Below, in pieces: positions 28,173-39,510 of a stretch of 64,000 nt of DNA; the stretch's first letter is position 1; each line of letters opens with the position of its first letter. The position numbers and the translations under genes are program-made. The notes under the pieces are model-generated. The model saw only the letters and a list, made by a program, of their open reading frames with translations. It searched no databases and was not told the DNA's origin. Origin of the DNA: Amblyornis subalaris (taxonomy: Eukaryota; Chordata; Aves; Passeriformes; Ptilonorhynchidae); the NCBI GenBank assembly GCA_018881555.1, contig JACAXG010000018.1, forward strand, positions 1,753,561-1,817,560. The letters run 5' to 3'.

Positions 28173-29100
28173 CATACAAGATGCCGAGTCTGATTTTCCC
28201 TTTTTGTGACACAGTTTTCAAATCATCTGTTCCAGCTGTATAAGTGGAGAAGGAAACTGTAAGTTTCTAATTGCTGTTGCCAGTTGTAACAGCTTTCTTG
28301 TTAACATTTTCCAGTTGAAAATGACATTAATTTGGCTTCCAATGTAAGTTATTCACAAGTAGAGTAACAATATCCACTATTNTTATATATACCTTTTGCA
28401 GTTCTGTTCAGGGATGACTGTTGTCAGAGAGCAGGATGTCTATTCACTTTACAAATGATAAGTGGAGACAAAATATTAATGTCTTAAGGAACTCTAACTT
28501 GAAGGCACTGTTCAGTTTGGGAAATCATACAGTCCGGGGGAGGGCCATGGTTATGTTATCAGTTCTCATGGATGTATGGTCTCTGAGAAGGAACTGGGCT
28601 TGGTAAGTCTAGAGATCACAAAGNGGTGTGAACTTAGTTGTCCACATGAATTTATTCTTTCAGATTTATCCACACTTGGAGCTTTTAAATATCACGGCTT
28701 CTCAAGGGACTGAGAAGTGACTGAATCGTTTCCATTCTAGGTGCTTGTGTAGCTGACATAAGGCCAGTGAGTTCATACAACTGACCAAAATTGTAAAACT
28801 TTATGTAATTGACTGAACATGTGAATAGCACATAGCAAAACATGGGGTGATAAGAGAAGAGCTGTTTGTTTATTCTTTTGTGCCACACTGATTTTGTGCC
28901 ATTTTCTGCTCTCCAGTGTCAAGAGTGTTACTTTTCTTCTTTGCAATGTAGATTCAGCATCTTCCCCCCGCCAAAAAAAAAAGTAATTGCATTATTTCCT
29001 GGGTAATAGATCTAAACTCTGTGATTGAATTCNAGTTACAGATCCAGTTCCAAATCAACACAAATGTAGCAAAATCAAAGGCATCTCACAGAGGACAGTT

Positions 29101-29708
29101 GTTTGTGGTTTAACCCAGCTGACAGCTAGGCACCATGCAGCCACTCACTCACTCCCCCCACTCCCCCCACCAGTGGGAGAGAATCAGAAAGAAAAGGTAA
29201 ATCTCATGGGTTGAGATACAAACAGTTTAATAATTGAGACAAAATATTACTATAATAATATGCAAGTAATAATAGTAATAATAGTAATAATAATAATAAT
29301 AATTGTAATTATAAGGAGAGAGAGAATTTAATTAAAGACCCAAGAGAAACAAGTGTGCTTCACACTACAGTTTCTCACCAGCTGCTGGCTGATGCCCAGC
29401 CAGTTCCTGAACAGCAATCAGTCCCTTTCTGGGTCATTCCCCCCAGTTTATATACTGAGCATGAAGCTCCGTGGTGTAGAATACCCCTTTGGACAGTTCA
29501 CATCAGCCATGCTCCCTCCAGGCTGCTTGTACAGCTCCTCACTGCAGAGCATGAGCCCCTGAAAAGTCCNTGACTTAGGGAGAGCACTACTGAGCAACAG
29601 CCAAAACATCCGAGTGTTGTCAACATTGTTCTCATACTGAATCCAAAACACAGCACTGAGCCAGCTACTAAGGAGAAAATAATCTCTGTCCCAGCAGAAA
29701 CCAGGACA
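29101..29708 (-). mobile_element. solo ERV LTR with 5-bp target duplication
   Basis: On the minus strand it begins TGTCCTGGTTTCTGCTGGGA and ends GGTTAAACCACAAAC. It contains a TATATAAAC promoter box (plus strand near 29450) and an AT-rich part with (TAA)n on the plus strand at about 29228-29315. The same pentamer, cagtt, flanks it at 29096-29100 and 29709-29713. The 5-bp duplication and sequence fit an ERVL-like avian LTR. No internal sequence remains, so it is a product of LTR-LTR recombination. Confidence 0.85.
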
Positions 29709-30321
29709 CAGTTACAGGACTATACTTACTGAAGTGAGTTTTTGAAGAATTTTTAGATCTAGGGCTAAAAGAGGCAAAAGAAAAGAACCAAACTTAGGTT
29801 GCTTTCTCAAGCTCAAATTTGAAAATTTCTTTCAGGCATGGTTTCATAACCTGTCAGAGGTGAAGTAGATATAAGTAAAATACTGCATGCAGAATTCCAA
29901 AATACCAGTTAAATAAACTGAAGGTTTTCTCTGAAATAGTTATAGAATGCCTTTTGAATAGGAAATACCTTTCTTTAATCTTCTGTCTTGAAACAATAAT
30001 AATATAATACATTTATTAAAAATAAACCTACTCAGTTTTATGAACTCCCATATTTAGTAGAAAATTATTCTTTTTTCAAAACTTTGATCCCTAATTCCTT
30101 TATTAACTTGTCTAACTGAATCTTTTATGGGGATCTCATATTGCGAACAGCAACTCTTCATACATGTTAATGGGGCTAATGAAATGAGACTTTCTCATAA
30201 ATAATAAATGTGTTCAGAATAAAGAAGGACTGTTAATTTGATCATCAGAGGCTTAGACGCTGTTATGGCATGCTTAGACTGTAGTGCATTGAGAACCCAA
30301 TAATTTGGGCATTTTTTCATC

Positions 30322-30590
30322 ATGGATCCTTCATCTGGAAGAGAACAAGAATTTTGTTACTGTATTAGAATGCCCAGTAATGAAGGATTTGCTATCCCGA
30401 ATTTTAGTGTTAAAATTGCTACTTCCTGNGTTTTCCAGGAATTAGAAGATGCAAGTACACCTGATGAAAAAGTAAACAGTGCTGGAGAAGAGAATTTGAA
30501 CCTCAGAATAAAAGAGTTGGAAAATTCAGAACAAAAACTGAAAGGTGTTCTAGAGGAATATGTGGAGTCCAATTCCATCCTAAGAAATAG
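30322..30590 (+). CDS. C4orf50: C4orf50-like gene, first coding exon
   Basis: The start ATG at 30322 opens MDPSSGREQEFCYCIRMPSN and continues through VFQELEDAS to KGVLEEYVESNSILRN, ending at the donor aatag|gtaaat. The length is 269 nt, with 2 nt of a split Arg codon carried over. The gene is an uncharacterised vertebrate coiled-coil gene, C4orf50 in human, adjacent to JAKMIP1. The N-terminal pattern (MxP..., a VKI.TSWVFQ-like motif, then SEQKL) fits my memory of that family. An N at 30429 falls in the third base of a TGN codon, expected TGG (Trp). A phase-0-looking 'ttttccag' at 30431-30438 is internal to the exon, because the upstream frame stays open and protein-like. The product is probably cytosolic or cytoskeletal, by inference from composition only. 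Confidence 0.75.
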
Positions 30591-31891
30591 GTAAATACAA
30601 GGGGGGTTTGCATTAAAATTTATTGTGATGTGAAAAATGTGCTCTTCACTTTGCCCTATGTACTGGCTGTCAAATGATACATGCAGAACCAGCAAAAAGA
30701 AAGGCTTTGTGTGTTTTTAGAGTGTCTGAGAAGATGCATGTATAAGTGTTTTGTATAGCTATCAGAACAGAAATGCAATAATCATTTTTTTAAGCATTAT
30801 TATTTAAGTAAGATTTACAGCGTGGTGTAAAATCTTGTTGCAAAAAACCAGGCAGTTTTCTCAGGATGTTTCACTCTTAAATATTCATAAGGTGTAAATT
30901 CTGTTTGTAAAGTATATCCCTTTCCTTTTAAAAGAAGTGTCAATTTGGAATTTTTTGTCGTTAAAAAAGTTTCTTGTTTCAGAAAGCTTCATCTAATTTA
31001 GTATGTTAATGCTAATCATTACAGTAGGTGAAGGTACCATTAAGCATTAATTATATATTTGACTAGAATAATAAGGTTTTGATAGTCAGCAATGGCACTA
31101 TTCTAAAGACAGTCAAAGAGTTAAAAAGGATAGAAAATATAAATGGTATTAAGATAATTATTTGTATAATTTTTTAATTCCTTTGATTCATCAAGGAATT
31201 TGGCCAGAAATATTTTAATAATGTTTTTTTATCAAAATAATAATGAATCTTTTTTTAAAGATCATCATATCACACTACGTAATCTTATCTACCATTTTAA
31301 TACCAACAGGCAAAGCAAAAGTATTTTGTCAAAATCAGTCTTTGTGGGCAAAGTCAATACAATAGGTCTCAGTACCCACTGAAGAATTGTTACAAGTAAG
31401 ATATTTTCACTTCAGTCTCTGAAACATAGGTACTTGTAGGTTACCCGTAATGATAATTTTGATGGGAAGCATCTACTGTTATAAAATTTGAATTCACTGT
31501 GAACCTACCAAGATCGTAAGATCAGGTACATGCAGAGACTGAAATGTTGTGGTTGTCTTTATGCTAAGCTGTTACTTCATATAGCATGCCAAGCTCCATT
31601 GTACAAAAATCCTGTAAATGTGTTTGCTTATGGTATTCATATTAACTCAGCAGAAAGATGTTGTCTTAAAGTTTTGCTCTCCAGCACATTTGCTCCCCAG
31701 CATAATGTGCAAACTCCAGTAGACTTGTTAAGAATTAAGTGTTTGTTATATTAGTGATCAAAAATTTGTTACTATTTTATTTTTGGGAGACAAATGAAAA
31801 AATAAATTGATGCATTGCTCATACCTGCTTATCCATCTGGAACTGTACTGTGGTATTTACTTACCAAAAATGTTCATTCTCGCTATCACAG
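30591..31891 (+). other. C4orf50: intron 1 of C4orf50-like gene
   Basis: This 1.3-kb AT-rich intron joins ...ATAG|G. I see no repeat or other exon. Confidence 0.75.
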
Positions 31892-32030
31892 GATGAAAGA
31901 GCTGGAGCTGTCACACAAAACACTTCTTGTGATGATTGATCAACTCAATATGAAGTTGGACCGGGTTGAAAATGCCAGTGTGCGTGTTAAAGGGAAACTG
32001 CGAGACCTTCAGGAGGACCTGATCAACTTG
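31892..32030 (+). CDS. C4orf50: C4orf50-like exon 2
   Basis: The exon is 139 nt, with acceptor cgctatcacag and donor aacttg|gtgagg. The first G completes the Arg codon. It then encodes MKELELSHKTLLVMIDQLNM, KLDRVENASVRVKGKL and RDLQEDLINL, and ends in phase 0. It is an uninterrupted heptad coiled coil, with Leu/Ile/Val at a/d positions. Confidence 0.85.
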
Positions 32031-33548
32031 GTGAGGGGGATATTGTTGCAAATGACCTAGTTTGTTTTCTCTTTTTGCTAGCAATTTATAAGTCAATCTC
32101 CTCTCCAGTGACCTCTGGTTTTAAGCAAGAAATTGTCTCAGCCTTTCTCTTTTTCTGCAACCGAGGAATCAGAAGAATTTCTTGATGAGTTTTTTTTCCC
32201 CTGCTTTCTCTTTCTCTACTGTTTTTGAGAGCACTGCTGTTACTTCTCTCATTTGAGCCATTGATCTTTGAGATATATGCTCCCCCTTCCTTCTTTCTCC
32301 CTAGAACCCATCAGTGTACTCCTTATTAGGTCAGACTTTTCTAGCCCCATACAACAGGCATTTTTACCTACTTTGCTCGTTGGATGGATTCATGAGAATG
32401 GAGAAGGAATGAAAGTTTCTCAAGGAGAGTCTTCATGAAAAAATGTCTTTTGATTCTGTTTATCATAAGATATTCTTTCATTTTCTCAGCATTTTAGGTC
32501 AAAGTTGAATACTCTGACGGGACTAGTACCGTGTGGCAAGACGCATAAGAATGAAGAATAGTCTTTGTTTTTGTAATTAAAAGTGAAATGTATTTTTCAA
32601 GATTCAGGAAGCTTAGACATATATTCCCATCAAGAGTTAACAAAACAAAGTATTAGCCCACATCTAACTGACTTTTCAACCTAGTGTTGCTTCTGACCAG
32701 TCCTTGCCAGTGAATGCCTCAGACAGGAGAGTATTGAAGATCAAACTGACTGATCTAAAGAAGTCCTTGAAAAAATAAAGTCATGTCTCCATGTCTCTGT
32801 GTCTTCAATCTTGCTTCAAAGTTGCCGCAATGTCCCTGTGATACTCGTGGTTCTTACTCCGCTCAAAGCAAGGGCAGCACGGGACTCATGAAAGCCTCTT
32901 CTGGCTTTCGTTGACATCTTTCACCTCTATATGTCTCTCTGTTCAAACACACTGTAGTGCAAATGAACATACCAAAGTCCTTCTCAAACTGTTTCGAAAG
33001 GCATCTGTTCCTTTCTCCTTTTTCAGGAGGCTCATAAGAGGAGCTGACAAATGACAGGTATGGTGAAGAGCAAAGGGAAAAAACTTGGGCTCTGGAAAGT
33101 ATGTGTCCTGTTTTCTGTAACAGAACCAGAGCTTCTCTGCCTGTAACACCAAAGTGCTACAGTACTGTCAGTGTTAAGGATCTGTTTCTGTATAAATCAG
33201 AGCTGGATATATGAACTCCAGTTCTAAGGTTTATTTTGATTTAGTATGTACTGTAGAACATGCAAAAAAAGNTGTTCAAAAAGTTCCTGTATTTCATGTA
33301 GTAGTAGATGTGGGTGAGTTTGTGTGTTGTTTGTTTCCTATTGAGATGTTTCAGTGATGGCTGAAATGACAAAACAGGTTATTTTTGCTCTAAATGCAGT
33401 ATTTTACTGGCTTTAAAAAAATTTCTACTTATGTCATTCCTGAATTTTCAGAAAACACGGGCAGAATTATCACTAAATTAAGAAAAATTATAAGGGAAGA
33501 AGAGCTTTAGTTTTAAGATGTTAATCATACATCTCACTGAAATTATAG
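32031..33548 (+). other. C4orf50: intron 2 of C4orf50-like gene
   Basis: This 1.5-kb intron holds nothing I can name beyond pyrimidine-rich patches near 32180-32310. Confidence 0.75.
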
Positions 33549-34256
33549 GTTGAAAACCAAAAAAAGTCAGAGAAGAAGCAAAAGGAAAAATTACGTTGGC
33601 TTCAGGAGCAGCTGAAGATGAAAGAAGACGAAATAAAAAACCAGTCAGAATATTTTGAGCACTACAAACAAAGGCAGAGACAACAGACAGCAGTGCTGAG
33701 AAAAAGGGACCGTTACCTTCAGGGTGAGGTATCCAGGCTGGAAAAGCAAGTCCTAGATCTTAATGCCCATATTGCTATTTTGACATCTGAGTTAGAAGAG
33801 GGAATGGTGCAGCATCTCCAGGAGAAGCAGCAGTCAGTCTTCAGTGGGACTCAAGGCTATAAACACCCTGATGTGGAAGTAATGGAATGGAAAGCTTGCA
33901 TTAAAAATGTGGACCATGATGTGAAAAGCCATCTTGAGGCATTTCAGCAAAACCTGAAGGTCTTGAGGGAAAAAGAGGAGGACAACAGAAGAGAACAGGC
34001 AGACCTACTGGCTGAATTGCAGTGCTCTCAGGACACTGAAGACTTTCTCAGAACAAAATTGGAAGAATCTTACCGTCATGTCTATAGTTTGAAATTATCT
34101 GAAATCAAACTACAGGAAAAAGTGGAAGCACTTCTAGATGAGAANAGAACTTTTAAAGATCAAGGTACTGTGAAGTTGAAAAAGAAGAAAGAAAAAGACT
34201 CACANCTTAAAAGATTGGCAAATGGAGACAGCAGTGTTGACCTGGTAAGTCAACTG
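33549..34256 (+). CDS. C4orf50: C4orf50-like exon 3 (alternative tandem donors)
   Basis: The acceptor ...tgaaattatag opens VENQKKSEKKQKEKLRWLQE. The frame is open for 232 codons to CCTG at 34244, or 236 codons if the second donor at 34257 is used. It is coiled coil throughout, including LRKRDRYLQGEVSRLEKQVL and HIAILTSELEEG. A less charged link (SVFSGTQGYKHPDVEVMEW) follows, then more coiled coil (CIKNVDHDVKSHLEAFQQNL, LRTKLEESYRHVYSLKLSEI). The exon ends in a Lys-rich stretch. Two N bases fall in AAN and CAN codons. Both donors are GTAAGT and keep phase 0. Confidence 0.88.
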
Positions 34257-37200
34257 GTAAGTAAAAACAAGGCAAAATACAATTAGGGNTTTTTTTTGTA
34301 TCACCCTGGATTACACTTGTCATTAGATGTGTAATCAAGATGCAAGTGTGAGGCTTTATCTTTCCTGAATTTTTTTTCCTTATTTTTGTTTATTCTTTAG
34401 TACTTCACAGTGTCTCATTCACACCCCCTCGAATCAGCAGCTGGAACTTCATTGCATCAGTGCTTTTGTTAGGTGCATATTGAGGAGAGTCAACAAACCT
34501 TTTTTCTTTAAGTTTTTAAGTGATGTGCCCATGGCAAAAGGTCTCTCGCTAAAATTATTGCAGCCCAGAAGATCTTCTGAGACCTCTGTCTTGTGGACAT
34601 CATTCAGTGGAGGAGGACACATATGGTTGGATGAGTTTTCACACGTTATTTATAACCAAATGCTGGAGCAAAAAGCACACTTGACAGTAAATCTTGTCTG
34701 AGATTTTCTGGATAATGTTAAACAAGGGGAGATGGATACAGTGTTCATGANTGGGAGTGAGCTGAGATATTCAATAGTTTTCAGCTCTGTAGCATCGTGA
34801 TATGCCCTGAATACACTGAATAGGACTTGTTTGCTTCAAGCACTTCACTCCAGCATTGCATGGGAAAGCTCTGCATATGCTGTAATATGGCATTCAGCTT
34901 CTGCCAATTAATTTTGCTGACAAGGAACAATTCTTTTCACAGAGTGGACTCAAACAAAGTTTTATTCTTCGTGCACTGAGGTGGAGTGTATTTTTATTTT
35001 GAGAATTTGTTAAATGAAGTGAGACCTCACACTCAGCTTGCTTCNTTCAGATTGTGACCAGATATCCCAAGAACTCTCCTGATTTTAACTGCACTTAACC
35101 AAGAGGTAATGGGCATGAACAAAACCCTTTTGTATGGGAGGACAATCAGACTGTGAGTACTTCCAGAACTGGGAGAAGCTAGAGAGGATCTTTTATCCAT
35201 AAAAACTAGAGGAAATAAAGACAAACTTTTTAAGCTGGTAGTTGAATGCACCTTTGCAGGCATGGTGATTTTGTACCATTAGTGGTTCTACGGTCCCAAA
35301 GCAGTGAGCTCCAGGAGATTGTCTGTGTGGGAGCGAGAGGGGTAAGATCATCCTGCAGTAACCAGCAGCACGTGGGTGACCTCTGGGGAGAGCTTGGAAG
35401 CTGCACCTCACCCCACGTGTCTCTGTAGCTGCCCTGAGATGGCAGAAAGACCAACTACTTACCCTGAGCCATTGCTATAGTTGCTTTAACTAGTCTATTC
35501 TTTTTTTCTTGGGAGTGAAGAATAGGGTTTAAAAATATTCTGAGATACTTCTAGAGGGACTTGCACTGAGTTGTAAACAGGTAGAACAAACAAATGCACT
35601 ATGAGGGGACTGCACAACTAAAATCAAGAGGAGTGAGGGCTTTCAGAGCTAGAGAAGTAGTGAAGAATTACTATTGGTTTGATAACATTGAGAAAAGGAG
35701 AAAATAAACGTTGAGCTATGTGAAGGTGTGAAAGCAAGATGCATCAACTGGCTAATTGCCTGAGATAATCCAAAAAGTCTTCAAGAAACAGAACTCTTTC
35801 TTTCTATGCTGTACTCTAATAAAAAGTTATTTTTTCCTCTATATGAAGTTTTCTAAGCACTTATTTTCTAAGTATTCATTTATATTTGTGTTGTCATAGG
35901 AGGTTAGAGTCTCAGTTACCAGTCTTTGTTATAAATGAACAGGCNATAATTTGTGTTTACTTTGGTCTGCTGCAGAGTATGTAGTGTTCCTTTAATGCTG
36001 TGTATAGCATCATCAGCATAAAATCTTGTGCCTTCTGCATTACTAGTTGTTTCTTCCTCCTCTTTTGGTACTGCTACTAATACACTTGGATTTTTCTAGT
36101 AGAAAATGACTTGAGATAGCAGTGAAAAAAATTTCAAGATCTATGATAAAAGGAGGAGGGAGACATCTGGTGTTTTTCTGTAAAACTGAAGAGGTTTTTT
36201 CCCCCTTATCTGGAGTTCTACTACCACCTGTTAAANTAGAATTTCTTTGTCTCATCACCTTGGTCTTGTAGTATTTAAACNGAAATAGTTAAAAGAAAAA
36301 TCCTATTTGAGTTCATCATACTCCATCAACAGATATTAAAAAAAAGAAATTGTGTGCAATACAAGAAAGGTTTTTGTGCTGTTGCTTTCCTAGAAAACTG
36401 CTTGTATAAAATTTCCCAGTGAAAGAGCAAATGGGAACATTGCCTATTTCACAGCCAGGAAAAAAGCAGTTTGTGAAGACAGGCTTGACAGACTCCTGTG
36501 AAATACTCACAGTATGAGATGTCTCAGTAAATACCTTGTTATTCAAATACAAATCACCTTAGTTATTCTTAAAGACTAGCCTTAGTCATTACTGCATCTT
36601 CAATACAAGATCCAATTAGACTGAGCACAGAGAGGTGAAATGCATGTTCATGGTGGGGTGTAATCACATAAATCCTGAAAAAAAGGTTGAAACTCAGTAT
36701 CAGAATCCCGTCTGCAATATTCTAATTGCAGCATATGCCTGAATGAAAAANGCACAAAAAAAGCGCAGCGGGTTCCCTGTGGCTGTGTGTTGACTTATCA
36801 GACAGTTTCTAGATGAGAGCATTAGGGGGTCTGTTGAAGGTATTGTTGAAGGAGAAGTATGAAACACCAAGTGATGCATTTTTCTACAGCCTTCACATGA
36901 CAGCTGAGGTCTTGATTTCTCAGTGTGATGTTCTGTCATCCAAGCATTGTNTCTTTTACATCATTTTGTGTAACTTTCCTTTGACAGTACCCACGTATCA
37001 ATGAAGAGTTGCTAACTGTGTAGAGGTAAAGGAAGAGGTGCAGGAAAGGAATGATTGTGTTTCAAGGAGTTGGCATTAGTTTCAAACAGGTTGCCTAGAG
37101 AATCTGAGGATGCCCTGTCCCTGGGAGTGTTCGAGACCAGTTTGGATGGGGCCTGAGCAAACTGGTCTAGTGGAATGGGTCCCTGCCCATGACTGAGGGG

Positions 37201-38177
37201 TTGAAACTAGATGACCTTTAGGGTACCTTTCAATCCAAACCATTCTATGATTCCATATTACTGAGAAAATAAAGGAAGATATCTTGGAAGTGTTGTGGTT
37301 TTCTCTTACGTTGTGCCTCCCAGTCNATATCTTATAATAGAGCATGACAATGAGGTAGCTGACTGGGGTTGAAATAAAAACTATTCTCAGTGGTGATCCT
37401 GTGGAAAATCAGCGGCCTTTTCTGGCTCACTATAAACTGAAGTCTTGGAAGTCATTGCCTTTGCCATGCATATGTAATTCTAAAGTTGCAGTTCAGTGCA
37501 AAGGGACCAGATTTGTTTTCTGCTGGCGTTTGATGCAGAGCAGTGCAGAAAGACAAAAGTGCCTATGTTGGCTTGGTTTTTGTGCTGNAGCTATTTTGGT
37601 TACTATCTCAATGATGTGTTTTCTTGAGACAATCAAATCTGATTCTTCTGTTCACTGAAAATTAGCACAGTACATGTGAAATGTGACCTGCTGTTATCAA
37701 GCAATAGGGGTATCTGCTTTGTCACAATTTTTAAATTCAATCATGGAGTCAAGATAAACGTCAAGAAGAGAATATGAAATTTCCAATTAAATTGTCAATG
37801 GAAAAAGAAAATTTTGTTCAGAATAATTATTCCACTTTGAGTTCTTCCAGCCTAGGAATTGTCTTTGTAGCTGGGCACTGAACTATTAGTCTTATTTCCT
37901 ACTTGATTGGACTTTGTATTTGTTCATGACCGTATAATTTAGTCACTGTTCCACCTGTGATCTGACATATTACATGCTTATGACTCAGATTTTCTTCCTT
38001 AACTCTTTGTAAAGTATGAAGGAAACACTGGGGCAAAGTTTTCAACCACAACATTTATGAGAAAATGNTGAAATGAGGAAATTGTATGAAAGAATAGCAG
38101 CTGTTTTTTATATCACGANCAACACATATGTATAATCTGTGGGGTTTTTTTCTTGTTCTCCTCCTTTTACCGTTAAG
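34257..38177 (+). other. C4orf50: intron 3 of C4orf50-like gene
   Basis: This 3.9-kb intron contains a CR1 3' end (37087-37256). No further exon with matching phase and splice sites was found. Confidence 0.7.
37087..37256 (+). mobile_element. CR1 LINE 3' end
   Basis: Caggttgcctagagaatctg, gtgttcgagaccagtttgga, gggtccctgcccatgactga and ccaaaccattctatgattcc match the avian CR1 3' end on the + strand. Confidence 0.9.
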
Positions 38178-38292
38178 AATGGACATCTAATTCAGGATGA
38201 AGTTCAGAATCTGAAATGGAGAGCAGTCTTGGATTCACTCAGAAGCAGAGCTACTCAAACTCCAGTTGTGCTGCTACATGCTGAAGAGTCTG
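38178..38292 (+). CDS. C4orf50: C4orf50-like exon 4
   Basis: The exon is 115 nt, with acceptor ctccttttaccgttaag and donor agtctg|gtatgg. It encodes NGHLIQDEVQNLKWRAVLDS, LRSRATQTPVVLLHAEES and 1 nt of the next codon. The incoming phase 0 matches exon 3. It leaves the coiled coil for a mixed segment. The call rests on phase, splice sites and protein-like sequence. Confidence 0.72.
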
Positions 38293-39024
38293 GTATGGAA
38301 ACAAAGTGGAGGTTTTGCTTTCATTTCTGTGCTATTAAAGTGAAGATGATTTCATTCATGGAGTGTGCATGACTTGGAACGTGCAAAACCTTCCAAAATC
38401 CTCATAATCTGTAAACTGTATCTNGGGAAGGTGAAACACTTGTTTGCCACTAGCATTCAAACATGAGCTTTCACAAGAAATCCTAGAACTTTCAAGAAGC
38501 TAAAGAGATGAGGGGGTACTTTGTATGTCCTGGAGGAAGTATAGAATATAATNTGTATATTCAGACCAAAACCATGAAAGCTCTGATCTTGGCAAATTTT
38601 ATCAGGTAAATTTTTCCAACATAAATTAATGAGAATTTTACAGCAAATTTCAGTGTATGCAAATGCAGACCTGCACTGAATAATTTTAACCTGTAAGTTT
38701 AACTCATAAATTTTCATCTACCCGCTGTAATGAGGTGTATTTTCCATTTCTCAATGCTTTGACAACTGGGAATGGTGACCCCCAAACAGATCTTATTTTA
38801 GAGCTCAATATTTATGTTCTTTTGTGAATTTTGTTTTCTTGTTTAACATCATGCTTGTATCTGTATCACTGGTGATGTATGCTGCTGGTAGGGAAGATAA
38901 TTTTGAGCATACTCTCACTAAAATATTTTTNTGTTCAAAACATCTGCTGGGATGTTTCTGGTTTTGTTTTTTATGTAACTCTCTGGGAGTGACATTACAT
39001 TTGTCCAGTGTTTTACCGTAACAG

Positions 39025-39149
39025 AGACACCACCATGTACTTGTGATGGACTAAAGCAGATGGAGGAGCTACCAGCAGAACTTGTACCAGTTTTGGAATG
39101 CAATTTCAGTGCCTTTGGGAAAGCTGCTGGTCTAGCTGAGACTGAGCAG
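39025..39149 (+). CDS. C4orf50: C4orf50-like exon 5
   Basis: The exon is 125 nt, with acceptor gtgttttaccgtaacag and donor gagcag|gtgaga. The incoming 2 nt complete a Glu codon. It then encodes TPPCTCDGLKQMEELPAELV, PVLECNFSAFGK and AAGLAETEQ. Phase 0 at the end matches the large exon. It is not coiled coil. Confidence 0.75.
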
Positions 39150-39510
39150 GTGAGAAGAAAAGTAATTCCTGCTGTCTTTGTTCACAGTATGTGAAATTTG
39201 AGACAAAACGAAGAGTTGGTGTATTTAAAGGTGAATATAAGAGTAGCTTTAAATCATAGCTACTACAGATATTTTGCAAGATGAATACAGGTGTGCACTA
39301 AGAGCACAACAGGCTTACTTATACCTAATTTGTATCATTACGCTAATTGCAAATCTTAAATAATTTGTAAGNTCTGTGTATGGAAATTTTTTTTTTCTTA
39401 CCAATCTGTAACCAAGTATTTTATGAATGAAGACAAAAACAAATTATGATTAGCAACATACTTTAGCTTATATTTTTCAGTTTGAAACATTTCTCATTTG
39501 CTATCACCAG

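Larger units (their letters stand above)
27541..30321 (+). other. intergenic and upstream region of the C4orf50-like gene
   Basis: This runs from the decayed coding-like stretch to the start codon of the next gene. It contains a CR1 3' end (27985-28172) and a solo LTR (29101-29708). No CpG-rich promoter is evident near 30322. The 5' untranslated exons and promoter are therefore not located. Confidence 0.6.

Noticed and set aside
30431..30438. Splice acceptor ttttccag
   Set aside because: The frame upstream is open to an ATG and reads as a plausible N-terminus, so this is probably exon sequence.
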